DNA of 64,000 nucleotides, taken from Agaribacterium haliotis. Its GTDB lineage: Bacteria; Pseudomonadota; Gammaproteobacteria; Pseudomonadales; Cellvibrionaceae. The translations under genes and the position numbers were made by a program. The notes under the pieces are model-generated. The model saw only the letters and a program-made list of their open reading frames with translations. It had not been told where the DNA came from and searched no databases. Below are positions 1 to 13,015 of this stretch, piece by piece; positions within the stretch are counted from its first letter, which is position 1; every line of letters starts with the position of its first letter. The stretch covers positions 124,001 to 188,000 of the forward strand of contig NZ_NKQJ01000009.1 of the NCBI RefSeq assembly GCF_002312815.1. The letters are read 5' to 3'.

Positions 1-857
1 ACGGCTCGCAAATTGATTTTGTACTCGACGAGCAAAAGGTTGTATTAAAGAGTGGCAAGAGCCGTTTTACTCTGAGCACTTTGGCTGCGAGTGAATTCCC
101 TGCAGTGGAAGAGGGTACGCAGGAGCATAGTTTTAGCTGTTCCCAGGCGAGCATTAAGGCTTTGATCGACAAAACTGGCTTTGCGATGGCTCAGCAGGAC
201 GTACGCTACTACCTCAATGGTATGTTGTGGGAACTTGAGCAAAACAAGCTTCGTGTTGTTGCCACAGACGGCCACCGTTTGGCCTTAGCTTCGACGGAGC
301 TGGAGCAGGCTGACTTTTCATCTTTAGTGCAGGCTATTTTGCCCCGCAAAGGTGTTATCGAGTTGAGCCGCCTTGTTGCCGATGGTGACGAGCAGGTTGA
401 GATTATCTTAGGTAAAAATCACGTTCGTGCTAAAACAGCTGCATTTACCTTTACCTCTAAGCTTGTCGAAGGCAAGTTCCCTAACTATTCTCAGGTTATT
501 CCCCGCGGTGGTGACAAGATTGTTATTGGCGACCGCATTGAGTTAAAGCAGGCTTTTAGCCGTACAGCGATTCTATCTAATGAGAAGTATCGCGGTGTGC
601 GACTTCTGGTAGAAAACAACCAAATTACGCTAGTGGCAAACAACCCCGAACAAGAAGAAGCTGAAGACCACGTTGCAGTGGATTACGTGGGTGAAAACCT
701 GGAAGTAGGTTTTAATATTAGTTATCTGCTTGATGTTGTTAACGTGCTTAGCTGTGAGAAAGCCAAGATCACTTTGAGTGATGCCAATAGTTCGGCACTT
801 ATTCAAGATGCTGAAGATGATCAGGCTTCTTATGTTGTTATGCCTATGCGCCTTTAA
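1..857 (+). CDS. dnaN: DNA polymerase III beta sliding clamp (5' truncated)
   Basis: This is the C-terminal part of the beta clamp, the ring that holds DNA polymerase III on DNA. The reading frame is open from the window edge (first whole codon at base 3) to the TAA at 855-857, giving about 284 residues. The family is about 366 residues long, so roughly the first 80 lie outside. Clamp features are visible: a RFTLSTLAASEFP segment near the start, VATDGHRLA, KFPNYSQVIP, a YRGVRLLVENN segment and the conserved C-terminal YVVMPMRL that forms part of the partner-binding pocket. It lies directly upstream of recF and gyrB, as in most gammaproteobacteria. A strong hairpin terminator follows it. Confidence 0.97.
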   Translation, partial: GSQIDFVLDEQKVVLKSGKSRFTLSTLAASEFPAVEEGTQEHSFSCSQASIKALIDKTGFAMAQQDVRYYLNGMLWELEQNKLRVVATDGHRLALASTELEQADFSSLVQAILPRKGVIELSRLVADGDEQVEIILGKNHVRAKTAAFTFTSKLVEGKFPNYSQVIPRGGDKIVIGDRIELKQAFSRTAILSNEKYRGVRLLVENNQITLVANNPEQEEAEDHVAVDYVGENLEVGFNISYLLDVVNVLSCEKAKITLSDANSSALIQDAEDDQASYVVMPMRL

Positions 858-872
858 CTCTTGTTAAAAAGC

Positions 873-901
873 AAAAAAGCCCGCTTTATGCGGGCTTTTT
901 T
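873..901 (+). terminator. Rho-independent terminator after dnaN
   Basis: The arms AAAAAAGCCCGC and GCGGGCTTTTTT pair perfectly around a 5-base loop and end in a T run, 15 bases after the dnaN stop and 17 bases before the recF start. It is a strong intrinsic terminator placed inside what is usually a single dnaN-recF transcription unit. Confidence 0.9.
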
Positions 902-918
902 ATATATAGCTGTTACCT

Positions 919-4486
<3,568 letters not shown>

Positions 4487-4523
4487 CGTATAAAAAGCCT
4501 TATAAGATTAAAGGAGTGCTTAC

Positions 4524-5105
4524 ATGAAAAAGTCTTTATTGAGTTTGGCCCTGGTTGCAGTGGCTACAAGTGCAACTCTGGTTCAGGCCGATAATCGCAA
4601 AGGCTTTTACGCCGGTGGCGGTATATCTGTTATGGATACCGGTATAAAAAGTGATAGGGTTCCTTGGGCTGGTAACCCTGAAGTACAGTATCCGACTCCG
4701 AACCTTACTCTTACTCAAATAGATGTTCTGGGCGGGTATAAATATAGCCCTTGGTTAGGGGCTGAAGCCCGCCTGGGCACAGGCATTAAAGACAACCAAA
4801 ATACTAATTACGAATATGCTTTGAAGTATTACGCTTCGCTTTACTGGCGCCCGGAAGTTACTAATCAACACGCTAAACTTTATGGTTTGCTCGGCTATAG
4901 TAGCGTTGGGGTTGATGTAACGGCTCGTGCAGATGACACCGTTATTAGTTCTGACTCTTATAGTGGCCTGAGTATTGGCTGGGGGGCAGGTTTTACTCTT
5001 AGCCATAAAAGCAATTTTAATATTGAGTTCAAAAGGCTTGTAGAAAGCTCGGATGATGCTCTAAAAATGTCAGGCATTTCTCTGATATATGATTATCGTT
5101 TTTAA
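4524..5105 (+). CDS. Outer-membrane beta-barrel protein with signal peptide
   Basis: A secreted protein of 193 residues. Residues 1-22 form a typical Sec signal peptide ending in VQA-DN. The rest alternates polar and hydrophobic residues with frequent Gly and aromatic residues (GFYAGGGISVMD, VLGGYKYSPWLGAEARLG, LYGLLGYSSVGVD, LSIGWGAGFTLS) and ends in YRF, the C-terminal aromatic signal for outer-membrane insertion. This fits the small OmpA/OmpW-like barrel families with about eight strands. A good ribosome-binding site (AAAGGAG) precedes the ATG. It lies 37 bases after gyrB without a terminator between, so readthrough from gyrB is possible, and it ends in its own terminator. The function is unknown. 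Confidence 0.85.
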   Translation: MKKSLLSLALVAVATSATLVQADNRKGFYAGGGISVMDTGIKSDRVPWAGNPEVQYPTPNLTLTQIDVLGGYKYSPWLGAEARLGTGIKDNQNTNYEYALKYYASLYWRPEVTNQHAKLYGLLGYSSVGVDVTARADDTVISSDSYSGLSIGWGAGFTLSHKSNFNIEFKRLVESSDDALKMSGISLIYDYRF

Positions 5106-5109
5106 TCAT

Positions 5110-5138
5110 AAAAAAGCCGGCAATTTGCCGGCTTTTTT
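5110..5138. terminator. Bidirectional terminator between the barrel protein and plsC
   Basis: The arms AAAAAAGCCGGCAA and TTGCCGGCTTTTTT flank a tiny loop, with A runs on one side and T runs on the other, so the hairpin can stop both convergent genes. Confidence 0.9.
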
Positions 5139-5166
5139 ATTTAGTTAGTAATTATTCAACTATTTA

Positions 5167-5916
5167 TTAAATTTCTTTTTTTATAATTTTTTCGAGTGTT
5201 GCCTCAATCCAGCTCTCTACTTCTTGGGTGATGCTCTTACTATCTAAAGTAGAGCTATCTATCGCATTGCCGATAACCACAGTGACACAGCCTGGTTTTT
5301 TCACAAACTGTTTATTGTCTCCCCAGTAGCGCCCGGCATCGTGACAAATAGGAATAACCTTTACACCTGCTTCGCGCGCTATATCGGCGCCGCTGCGTGC
5401 GTATTTTGCTTTTTGGCCAATTGCAACACGTGTTCCTTCGGGAAATAAAATCAGGTTAATACCGGACTTTAAGCGCTGTTGACCCTCTTCTTTTACCTGC
5501 TTAAGTGCCAGCCGGGGGTTGGAGCGATCGATGGCGATTGGTCTAAGTGCGGCAAGGCCCCAACCAAAAAAAGGAATCTTTAACAGCTCTTTTTTGAGAA
5601 CGGTTGCCGCAGGCCAGAAAAGCCCTTGTAGGAAAAAAGTTTCCCAGGCGCACTGATGTTTTGATAACACAACAACTGGCTGGTTCTTTATATCCTGAAG
5701 TTTTTCCAAGCCGACTATGCGCCAGCGTATACCACAGCAGATTCTAGCCCACCACAGAATGACGTAAGTCCAGCTAATAATGATTGCGTGAGCTTGTTTA
5801 GCGGGCACCACACGCAGAAATAAACTCAGCAAACCATAGCAAGTTGTAAAAACAAAATAGCCTGCGGCGAACAGGCTAGAGCGAACAAAATTAAGTGAGC
5901 TTGTCACGATAAGCAT
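5167..5916 (-). CDS. plsC: 1-acyl-sn-glycerol-3-phosphate acyltransferase
   Basis: Inner-membrane enzyme that adds the second acyl chain to lysophosphatidic acid in phospholipid synthesis. The 249 residues carry a hydrophobic N-terminus, acyltransferase motif I as KHQCAWE (H87 to E92, an HX4E form common in this subfamily instead of HX4D), RPIAIDR (motif II, about 125-131) and FPEGTR (motif III, 158-163). It is downstream of glyQ-glyS on the same strand but separated from them by a terminator. In Pseudomonas a gmhB gene usually sits between this gene and glyS; here only 48 bases separate them. Confidence 0.93.
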   Translation of the reverse strand: MLIVTSSLNFVRSSLFAAGYFVFTTCYGLLSLFLRVVPAKQAHAIIISWTYVILWWARICCGIRWRIVGLEKLQDIKNQPVVVLSKHQCAWETFFLQGLFWPAATVLKKELLKIPFFGWGLAALRPIAIDRSNPRLALKQVKEEGQQRLKSGINLILFPEGTRVAIGQKAKYARSGADIAREAGVKVIPICHDAGRYWGDNKQFVKKPGCVTVVIGNAIDSSTLDSKSITQEVESWIEATLEKIIKKEI

Positions 5917-5933
5917 CCAGGCTAATTTATGGG

Positions 5934-5957
5934 CTAAAAAAAGGGGCTAAGCCCCTT
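5934..5957 (-). terminator. Rho-independent terminator of glyQS
   Basis: On the minus strand AAGGGGC-TTA-GCCCCTT is followed by a T run. It lies directly after the glyS stop and before plsC, so plsC probably needs its own promoter or readthrough. Confidence 0.82.
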
Positions 5958-5964
5958 ATTGGTG

Positions 5965-8040
5965 TCAGCGTTTAACGGCTAATAAGCTGATATCTGCGAC
6001 TTCAAGAAAGCTTGTGCGCAGTAGCCTAAGTAAATTAAGGCGGTTTTGTCTTAGCTGCTCGTTATCAGCCATTACCATAACGTCTTCAAAAAACTGATCG
6101 ACGAACGGCCGCAAAGTGCTGAGCTGAGCCAGTGCTTCGGAATATTTTTTGGCCATAAACAGAGCTTGCAACTTAGCTTGCAGAGCGCTCATATTTTCCC
6201 AGAGCTGTTTTTCTGCAGCCTCAGTCAAAAGGGCTTCGTTTATCTCACCTTGAGGCTGTTTATCAAGCTTGGATAAAATATTCGCAACACGTTTATTTGC
6301 CGCAGCGAGCGCCTCGGCATCGCTGCCTTTGGCAAATTCACTTACAGCTAATACCCGGCGATGAATATCAAGTGGAGCACTTAACTGCTTTTCGTTTACG
6401 GCTAAAAATACTTCAGCGTCGATGCCGGCTTCTTCATACCAAGCTTTAAAACGCTCAAGAACGTAAGATAAAACATCTTCAACAACACTTTCGATTTTAC
6501 TCAGGTCGTTAAACTGAGAAGCGGCAAATTTTACTAAGTCAGCCAGGTCGAGCTCTAGTTCAAGCTCAACAATTAACCTGAGTACGGATACTGAGGCCCG
6601 ACGAAGCGCAAAAGGATCTTTAGATCCTGTCGGGTGTTGGCCGATACCAAAAATACCGGTAATGGTGTCCAGGCGGTCAGCTAACGCGACGATAGCCCCA
6701 GCACGTGAGGAAGGCAGTTTGTCGCCGGCAAATTTCGGTAAATAGTGTTCATCAATGGCCAGCGCAACTTCTTTGGTTTCGCCGTCATTTAACGCATAGT
6801 GATAGCCGGCGATACCCTGCATCTCGGGGAACTCGTAGACCATGGCGCTGACCAGGTCGCTCTTACATAGTTCAGCTGCGCGCACGGAAGCGCTGCCATC
6901 AGTGCCGAGTTTGTCGGCAATATAGCTGGCGAGCGCTTTGATACGCTCACTCTTATCAAAGATACTGCCAAGTTTTGCCTGAAACACAACGGTTTTGAGT
7001 TTACTGCGGCGATTTTCCAGGCTCTGTTTTAGATCGGTGGCGAAAAAGAATGCGGCGTCAGCCAGGCGAGGGCGAATAACTTTCTCATTGCCATTAACAA
7101 TGGCACTGTAATCGTCCGATTCAATATTGCTAACGGTAATAAAACTAGGCAGTAGCTGGCCGTCGTTATCGACAACATGGAAATACTTCTGATGCTCTTT
7201 CATTGAGCTAATTAGTGCTTCCGGTGGCACCGATAAAAACTCTTTATCAAAACTGCCGCCGAGCGCAACGGGCCATTCAACTAGGGCACTGACCTCATTG
7301 AGCAAGTCATCGTCAATAACAGCCCGGCCGTTTAAATTATTTGCGACAGCTTCAACTTGCTGCTTAATTAAGCGGCGGCGCTCAGCATAGTTAGCGATAA
7401 CTTTGCCCTGCTCACGCAGAATTTGCTTATAGTTAGTAATATCGTCAATAACAATTGTACCGCTGCTGTGAAAGCGGTGGCCGCGAGTTGTATTACCGGC
7501 GGTTTTGCCCAGCAGGCTGCAATTCAGAACCTGATCATCCTGCATAAAGACAAGCCACTGCACCGGGCGAACAAACTCGGTACGGCTGCTGCCCCAACGC
7601 ATGCGTTTAGCGATGGGCAGTTCGGCCAGGGCGCTTTCAACAATTCCCGGTAATAATTCCGAGCTAAGCTCGCCACCTTTTGTAACTTTACATACGAGCT
7701 TTTCAACCTTGCCGTCTGAAGCGACACTAACCTCGTCAATGCTGACACCGTTGCGCTGGCAAAAAGCCAATGCAGCTTTGGTGGCGTTGCCGTCTTTATC
7801 AAAGGCTACTTTGGCTGGCGGGCCAAAGTTTTCAACTTCTGAAACCGGGGTGTGCTCGTCGAGCTGCTTAACCAGGAAGGCAAGGCGCCGCGGGCTAGCA
7901 AAGCTGTCGAAACTTTCGAATTTAAGCCCCAAAGCCTTGAGCTGCTGTTGAACACTTGCAGCCAGGGCTTCACTTAAACTCAACAAGGACTTCGGCGGCA
8001 GCTCTTCTGTACCGAGTTCAAACAAAAAATTACTGCTCAT
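5965..8040 (-). CDS. glyS: Glycyl-tRNA synthetase beta subunit
   Basis: The tRNA-binding subunit of the bacterial alpha2beta2 glycyl-tRNA synthetase. It has 691 residues, about the same as the 689-residue E. coli protein. It begins with the family hallmark FLFELGTEELPPKSL and contains RMRWGSS, FVRPVQWLV and the HD-like and anticodon-binding helical regions; the SKDPFALRR motif is at about residues 473-481. The ATG follows the glyQ stop without any gap (TAGATG), which indicates coupled translation so that both subunits are made in equal amounts. Confidence 0.97.
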   Translation of the reverse strand: MSSNFLFELGTEELPPKSLLSLSEALAASVQQQLKALGLKFESFDSFASPRRLAFLVKQLDEHTPVSEVENFGPPAKVAFDKDGNATKAALAFCQRNGVSIDEVSVASDGKVEKLVCKVTKGGELSSELLPGIVESALAELPIAKRMRWGSSRTEFVRPVQWLVFMQDDQVLNCSLLGKTAGNTTRGHRFHSSGTIVIDDITNYKQILREQGKVIANYAERRRLIKQQVEAVANNLNGRAVIDDDLLNEVSALVEWPVALGGSFDKEFLSVPPEALISSMKEHQKYFHVVDNDGQLLPSFITVSNIESDDYSAIVNGNEKVIRPRLADAAFFFATDLKQSLENRRSKLKTVVFQAKLGSIFDKSERIKALASYIADKLGTDGSASVRAAELCKSDLVSAMVYEFPEMQGIAGYHYALNDGETKEVALAIDEHYLPKFAGDKLPSSRAGAIVALADRLDTITGIFGIGQHPTGSKDPFALRRASVSVLRLIVELELELDLADLVKFAASQFNDLSKIESVVEDVLSYVLERFKAWYEEAGIDAEVFLAVNEKQLSAPLDIHRRVLAVSEFAKGSDAEALAAANKRVANILSKLDKQPQGEINEALLTEAAEKQLWENMSALQAKLQALFMAKKYSEALAQLSTLRPFVDQFFEDVMVMADNEQLRQNRLNLLRLLRTSFLEVADISLLAVKR

Positions 8041-9000
8041 CTATTTGTCCTTTTTGTCCTGATCACTTTGGCTGCGATTGATAACCTCGTCGCGAAGTGT
8101 TTTGTCTGCGAGTGGGAAACCGAGCTTTAAGCGCGCGTCAAAATACGCTTGGGCAACAGCGCGGGCGAGGGTGCGTACACGCAAGATAAAGCGTTGACGT
8201 TCCGTTACAGAAATGGCTGAGCGCGCGTCGAGCAAGTTAAAGCTGTGTGACGCTTTAATAACAAGTTCATAGGCGGGCAGGGGCAGTCCAAGTTCAATAA
8301 GGCGCTGGGCTTCGCTTTCGTATTTATCGAAGCTTTGAAATAAAAACTCAGTGTCAGCGTGTTCAAAGTTATACGCCGACATCTCAACTTCGTTTTGATG
8401 AAAGACATCCCCATAACTGACGGCTTTACCGTCGGGGCCAGTGGTCCACACCAAGTCGTAAATCGAGTCGACGTTTTGCAGGTACATTGCAATGCGCTCG
8501 AGCCCGTAGGTGATTTCACCGGTGACCGGGTAACACTCAAGACCGCCAACCTGCTGGAAATAAGTGAACTGGGTAACTTCCATACCGTCGAGCCACACTT
8601 CCCAACCGAGACCCCAAGCGCCTAGCGTAGGGCTTTCCCAGTTGTCTTCAACAAAGCGAATATCGTGTTTAAGCGGGTCGATTCCCAGTTCTTTGAGGCT
8701 GTTGAGGTAGAGCTCTTGGATATTTTCCGGGCTCGGTTTCATCACTACCTGAAATTGGTAGTAGTGTTGCAAGCGGTTGGGGTTCTCGCCGTAACGGCCA
8801 TCTGTCGGGCGTCGACATGGTTGAACGTAGGCACTGCTCCAATTTTCAGGGCCGATAGCGCGTAAAAAAGTGGCAGAGTGGAAAGTTCCGGCACCGACCT
8901 CGAGGTCCACCGGTTGGAGAACCACGCAGCCCTGCCTGGCCCAATAGTTTTGCAGGGCGAGGATAAGGCCCTGAAAGGTGCTTACGTCTACGTCAGACAC
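8041..9000 (-). CDS. glyQ: Glycyl-tRNA synthetase alpha subunit
   Basis: The catalytic subunit of the class II glycyl-tRNA synthetase; it activates glycine with ATP. It has 319 residues (family about 300-320). Conserved stretches are [58 protein letters not shown] and the motif 3-like [10 protein letters not shown]. The start is GTG with a Shine-Dalgarno AAGGTA seven bases upstream. It heads a two-gene operon with glyS. Confidence 0.97.
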   Translation of the reverse strand: MSDVDVSTFQGLILALQNYWARQGCVVLQPVDLEVGAGTFHSATFLRAIGPENWSSAYVQPCRRPTDGRYGENPNRLQHYYQFQVVMKPSPENIQELYLNSLKELGIDPLKHDIRFVEDNWESPTLGAWGLGWEVWLDGMEVTQFTYFQQVGGLECYPVTGEITYGLERIAMYLQNVDSIYDLVWTTGPDGKAVSYGDVFHQNEVEMSAYNFEHADTEFLFQSFDKYESEAQRLIELGLPLPAYELVIKASHSFNLLDARSAISVTERQRFILRVRTLARAVAQAYFDARLKLGFPLADKTLRDEVINRSQSDQDKKDK

Positions 9001-9238
9001 ATCTATACCTTGTTTATTTGAGTGGATCGGCTGAATGTTTGTAGGTGCTCACTTCTAGGTCAAGAAGCAGACCCACAGCCGACAAAGGGCGCAATTATAG
9101 CCCTTTCCCGATACTGCGGCCACGCGCAAGTTGCTTGCTTTGATTGATCTATTTATTACTTAACAGCGTTGATAAGCGTCGAGGACTTGAGTCTTTTCTG
9201 GCAAACTAGCGCCGCATATTCATCCTGAGGCGAGACTC

Positions 9239-10132
9239 TTGGCTTCTGTTGTTCAGAAAAAACTAAGTTACGCGGTGTTGAAGACTTTAGGCTCCATGCC
9301 TTTGAGTTGGGCGAGGGCTATTGGCGCTGGCTTGGGGCATGTCGCTTGGGCGCTGAATGGCCGTGAGCGCTGGGTGACGGAAAGAAATATCGAACTGTGT
9401 TTCGCTTCTCGGCCGCTCAACAAACGGCGTGATTTAGCTAAAGCCAGCTTAATTGAAACAGCCAAGTTGTCACTTGAAATGCTTGTGGTTTGGCGTCGCG
9501 ATCAAGCCTGGTTGCAGGCGCGAATAAAAAAAATCGATGGTCAAGAGCTTGTCAGCGAAGCGCTTGAGCAGGGCAAGGGTTTGATTGTTCTCGGGCCTCA
9601 CTTGGGCAACTGGGAAGTTTTGGGCAAATACATCCCTCGCTATGCGCCTGTTAGCAGTTTGTATCAGCCACCTAAACAAGTTTTGCTCGAAGAATTTATA
9701 AAAAATAGTCGCGAAGCCAGCGGTGCGCAGTTGGTGCCAACCAATAAGCGCGGCGTTGCGGCATTGCTCGGTCGCCTCAAAGCGGGTGAGATGACGGGCA
9801 TCTTGCCAGATCAAGTACCCGATGAAGGCGGCGAATTTAGCGGTTTTTTTGGCCATCAAGCCTACACAATGACTTTAATCCACGGCTTGTTAAAACGCAC
9901 TCAGTGTAAAGCAGTGATGGCCTTTGCCAAGCGGGTAGACGGAGGCTTTGAGCTGCATTTTCGCAAGCCGGATGAAAACATCTACAGTGCAGAACTAAGC
10001 GAAAGCCTAGAGGCGTTAAATAAAAGTGTTGAAGCTTTAGTTCAGGAAGCTCCGGCCCAGTATCAATGGGAATACAAACGCTTCAAAAAGCAGCCAGTTA
10101 AGGGCGATGGCAAAAAGCTGTATGCGCGCTAA
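9239..10132 (+). CDS. lpxL: Lipid A biosynthesis acyltransferase (LpxL/HtrB family)
   Basis: Inner-membrane acyltransferase that adds a secondary acyl chain (typically laurate) to lipid A. It has 297 residues, with an N-terminal membrane anchor, the catalytic HLGNWE (HX4E, H121-E126) and the DQ of ILPDQVPDEGG at 191-192. The start is TTG at 9239 with GAGGCGAG about 5 bases upstream; the next in-frame ATG is residue 20, inside the conserved N-terminus. The same gene sits between glyQ and the trk/def operon in Pseudomonas. Its stop overlaps the stop of trkH by 4 bases, with no terminator between the convergent genes. Confidence 0.92.
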   Translation: MASVVQKKLSYAVLKTLGSMPLSWARAIGAGLGHVAWALNGRERWVTERNIELCFASRPLNKRRDLAKASLIETAKLSLEMLVVWRRDQAWLQARIKKIDGQELVSEALEQGKGLIVLGPHLGNWEVLGKYIPRYAPVSSLYQPPKQVLLEEFIKNSREASGAQLVPTNKRGVAALLGRLKAGEMTGILPDQVPDEGGEFSGFFGHQAYTMTLIHGLLKRTQCKAVMAFAKRVDGGFELHFRKPDENIYSAELSESLEALNKSVEALVQEAPAQYQWEYKRFKKQPVKGDGKKLYAR

Positions 10133-11577
10133 GGGCGCCAGAACAAGGGCGAAAACAATACCAGCAGGGTAAACACCTCTAAGCGGCCTAGTAGCATGGC
10201 GAAACAAAGCAGCCACTTGGCAGCGTTGTTGATCTCTCCGTAGTGAGCACTTACATCTGCAAGGCCCGGGCCGAGGTTGTTGATGCACGCACCGACGGCA
10301 CTAAAGGCGGTTAAAAAGTCCATGCCGGTGGCGAGCAGAAGAATACACAAGGTTAAATAGGCGATAACGTACATCGCAAAAAACCCCCAGACAGCGTCGA
10401 CAACACGATCGGAAACGATTTTATTGCCAATCTTGACCGGGATTACGGCGTTGGTATGAATTAGCCGGTTAATCTCGCGCGCGCCCTGTTTGATGATCAG
10501 CAAAATACGGATCATCTTGATGCCCCCTCCAGTAGATCCCGCGCAGCCGCCCATAAATGCAAACAAAAAGATAAACATCGGTAAGAAAGTAGGCCATACG
10601 CTGAAATCAGCGACACCAAAACCCGTTGTTGTCAAAATCGAAATCAATTCAAATGCGCCAAATAGGGCGCTGGTCTCGAGGTCATAAGTACCGCTGTACC
10701 ACAGATAAGCAATGGTTACGCTAAGCCCCAAAGCCAGCATACTAAGGTAAAACTGCAGTTCCGGGTCGCGAAAATAATGGCGGATATTTTTCACGCGCCA
10801 GGCAAAAAAGTGCAGCGCAAAATTAATTCCGGCGAGCACCATAAATACCATGGCGATAATAAGAATAACGGGGTTGTCAAACCAAGCCATGCTGGCATCG
10901 TGAGTAGAAAAGCCGCCGATAGCTACGGTTGAAAACGAATGACCAATAGCATCAAAAACAGACATGCCTGCGAGCCAATAGGCCAAAGCACAAGCCAAGG
11001 TCAGTGTTAAATAGATAAGAAATAACGCCTTGGCTGTTTCAGTAATGCGCGGTGTCAGTTTACTGTCTTTCATTGGCCCGGGAGTTTCCGCGCGATAAAG
11101 CTGCATGCCGCCGATACCGAGCATGGGCAAGATGGCAACGGCAATGACAATAATTCCGATACCGCCGAGCCACTGCAGCTGTTGGCGGTAATAGAGTATT
11201 GCCTTGGGAAGGCTATCAATATTGGTAAGGATGGTTGCGCCGGTGGTGGTCAGGCCGCTGATGCTCTCAAACATGGCGTCGACTAAAGACAGTGATGGTG
11301 AGTCTGCGAGCATAAATGGCAGCGAACCAAAACCGCCGAGTACCAACCAGAACAGTGCGGTTACCAAAAAACCATCGCGGGTGCGCAGATCTTTGCGCAC
11401 CCGATAGACGGGCATCCATACCGCCAAGCCGGTGACAAAAGTAATGGCAAATGAAATTAAAAAGCTCAGCAGTGCGCCGTCTTGATAATAAAGCGATACA
11501 AGAACTGGGGGCAGTAAGGTCAGGCTGAACAGCATCAACAGTATGCCGAGAATTTTTGAGATAACCGCGTAGTGCAC
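10129..11577 (-). CDS. trkH: Trk potassium uptake system, membrane subunit TrkH
   Basis: Potassium-translocating subunit of the Trk system. It has 482 residues and many membrane segments. The four pore-loop selectivity repeats are visible as SGLTTTGATIL, STVAIGGFSTHD, LTTTGFGVAD and AVGACINNLGPG; the filter glycines are present in each. It is the last gene of the def-fmt-rsmB-trkA-trkH operon, 19 bases after trkA, so channel and gating subunits are made together. Confidence 0.96.
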   Translation of the reverse strand: MHYAVISKILGILLMLFSLTLLPPVLVSLYYQDGALLSFLISFAITFVTGLAVWMPVYRVRKDLRTRDGFLVTALFWLVLGGFGSLPFMLADSPSLSLVDAMFESISGLTTTGATILTNIDSLPKAILYYRQQLQWLGGIGIIVIAVAILPMLGIGGMQLYRAETPGPMKDSKLTPRITETAKALFLIYLTLTLACALAYWLAGMSVFDAIGHSFSTVAIGGFSTHDASMAWFDNPVILIIAMVFMVLAGINFALHFFAWRVKNIRHYFRDPELQFYLSMLALGLSVTIAYLWYSGTYDLETSALFGAFELISILTTTGFGVADFSVWPTFLPMFIFLFAFMGGCAGSTGGGIKMIRILLIIKQGAREINRLIHTNAVIPVKIGNKIVSDRVVDAVWGFFAMYVIAYLTLCILLLATGMDFLTAFSAVGACINNLGPGLADVSAHYGEINNAAKWLLCFAMLLGRLEVFTLLVLFSPLFWRP

Positions 11578-11596
11578 TTAATCAGCCTGTCAAAAG

Positions 11597-12994
11597 TTAG
11601 AAGAAGGTAAAACCGACCTGGAATAAACGCTCAATATCGCGGGTGTAGCGCTTGTCGACCACAAATACAATAACGTGGTCGCCGCTCAAAATAATGAGGT
11701 CGTCGTGAGCAATTAAGACTTCTTGCCTGGTTTCACCTCTATCTTCGTACTCGCGAACAATGGCTGCAATCATGGCACCTTCGGGCAGGTCAATTTCCTC
11801 GATGGCTTTGCCGACAACTTTGGAATTGCGCTCATCGCCGTGAGCGATGACCTCAATCGCTTCTGCCGCGCCGCGCCGCAAACTGTGCACATTGACAATG
11901 TCACCGCGCCGCACGTGGGTAAGCAAGGTACCTATGGTTATCTGCTGCGGCGAAATAGCGATATCAATATCACTGGCCTGAACCAGGTCGACATAGGCAT
12001 GTTTGTTTATCAGCGTGATTACCTTGTGTGCACCGAGCTTCTTGGCGAGCATGGAGCTCATAATATTGGCTTCGTCGCTATTGGTGACGGCGAGGAAAAC
12101 ATCGCTGTCTTCAATATTTTCAGCCGTTAGCAGTTCCTGGTCAGAAGCGCTGCCTTTGAGCACAACGGTTTGACTTAGGTGCTCGGCGAGGTATTCGCAG
12201 CGCTCGGCACTGTTATCGATCACCTTGATCGAATACTGTTTTTCGAGTTGCCGCGCGAGGCGGTGGCCGATATTTCCACCGCCGGCAATAATGATGCGCT
12301 TGTAGGGCCTGTCGGCCCGCCGAAACTCACTTACAACCGCTTTGATATCTTCTTTGGCGGCGATAAAAAACACTTCGTCATCGGCTTCGATCACCGTGTT
12401 ACCGCTGGCGAGCATGGCGCGGTTGTTGCGGTAGATAGCTGCAACTCGGGTATCAATATTGGGGATGTGTTTGCGAATGTAGCGCAGTTCCTGACCAACC
12501 AGCGGCCCGCCAAAGTAGGCTCGCACTGCGACAAGCTGAACCAGGCCGTCGGCAAAGTCCATAACTTGCAGCGCACCGGGCTGTTGGATCAAACGGCTAA
12601 TGTGATCACTTACCAACTGTTCCGGACTGATGATGACGTCAACGGGAATGGCTGTATCGCTGTAGAGGCCCTCGTAGCTTGCGTATTCGGTAGCGCGAAT
12701 ACGCGCAATTTTGGTTGGTGTACGAAATAAGCTGTGGGCGATTTGGCAGGCGAGCATGTTGATCTCGTCAATACCGGTGACCGCAATCAACATGTCGGCA
12801 TCTTCAATGCCCGCCTGCATTAGTACATCTGGGTGAGAAGCGTGGCCATTTACAACACCGATATCGATGCGATCAAGCAGGGAGCGCAAGCGCACATCGT
12901 CGCTGTCGACAACGGTAATATCGTTGGCCTCGCTGCTTAAATGGGTGGCAAGCGTGCCACCGACGCGTCCGGCGCCGAGTATGATGATCTTCAT
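11597..12994 (-). CDS. trkA: Trk potassium uptake regulator TrkA
   Basis: Peripheral NAD-binding subunit that gates TrkH at the cytoplasmic face. It has 465 residues (E. coli 458). Two repeats each have an RCK Rossmann domain and a RCK_C domain: the first begins [16 protein letters not shown], the second [19 protein letters not shown] at about residue 233. [17 protein letters not shown] follows in the second repeat. It is transcribed ahead of trkH and 21 bases after rsmB. Confidence 0.97.
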   Translation of the reverse strand: MKIIILGAGRVGGTLATHLSSEANDITVVDSDDVRLRSLLDRIDIGVVNGHASHPDVLMQAGIEDADMLIAVTGIDEINMLACQIAHSLFRTPTKIARIRATEYASYEGLYSDTAIPVDVIISPEQLVSDHISRLIQQPGALQVMDFADGLVQLVAVRAYFGGPLVGQELRYIRKHIPNIDTRVAAIYRNNRAMLASGNTVIEADDEVFFIAAKEDIKAVVSEFRRADRPYKRIIIAGGGNIGHRLARQLEKQYSIKVIDNSAERCEYLAEHLSQTVVLKGSASDQELLTAENIEDSDVFLAVTNSDEANIMSSMLAKKLGAHKVITLINKHAYVDLVQASDIDIAISPQQITIGTLLTHVRRGDIVNVHSLRRGAAEAIEVIAHGDERNSKVVGKAIEEIDLPEGAMIAAIVREYEDRGETRQEVLIAHDDLIILSGDHVIVFVVDKRYTRDIERLFQVGFTFF

Positions 12995-13015
12995 CGTTTA
13001 GTTAGTTTTCCCAAA

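Noticed and set aside
12179-12730. Open frame of 183 codons antisense to trkA
   Set aside because: It lies wholly within the clear trkA gene; long antisense frames are expected here from codon bias.
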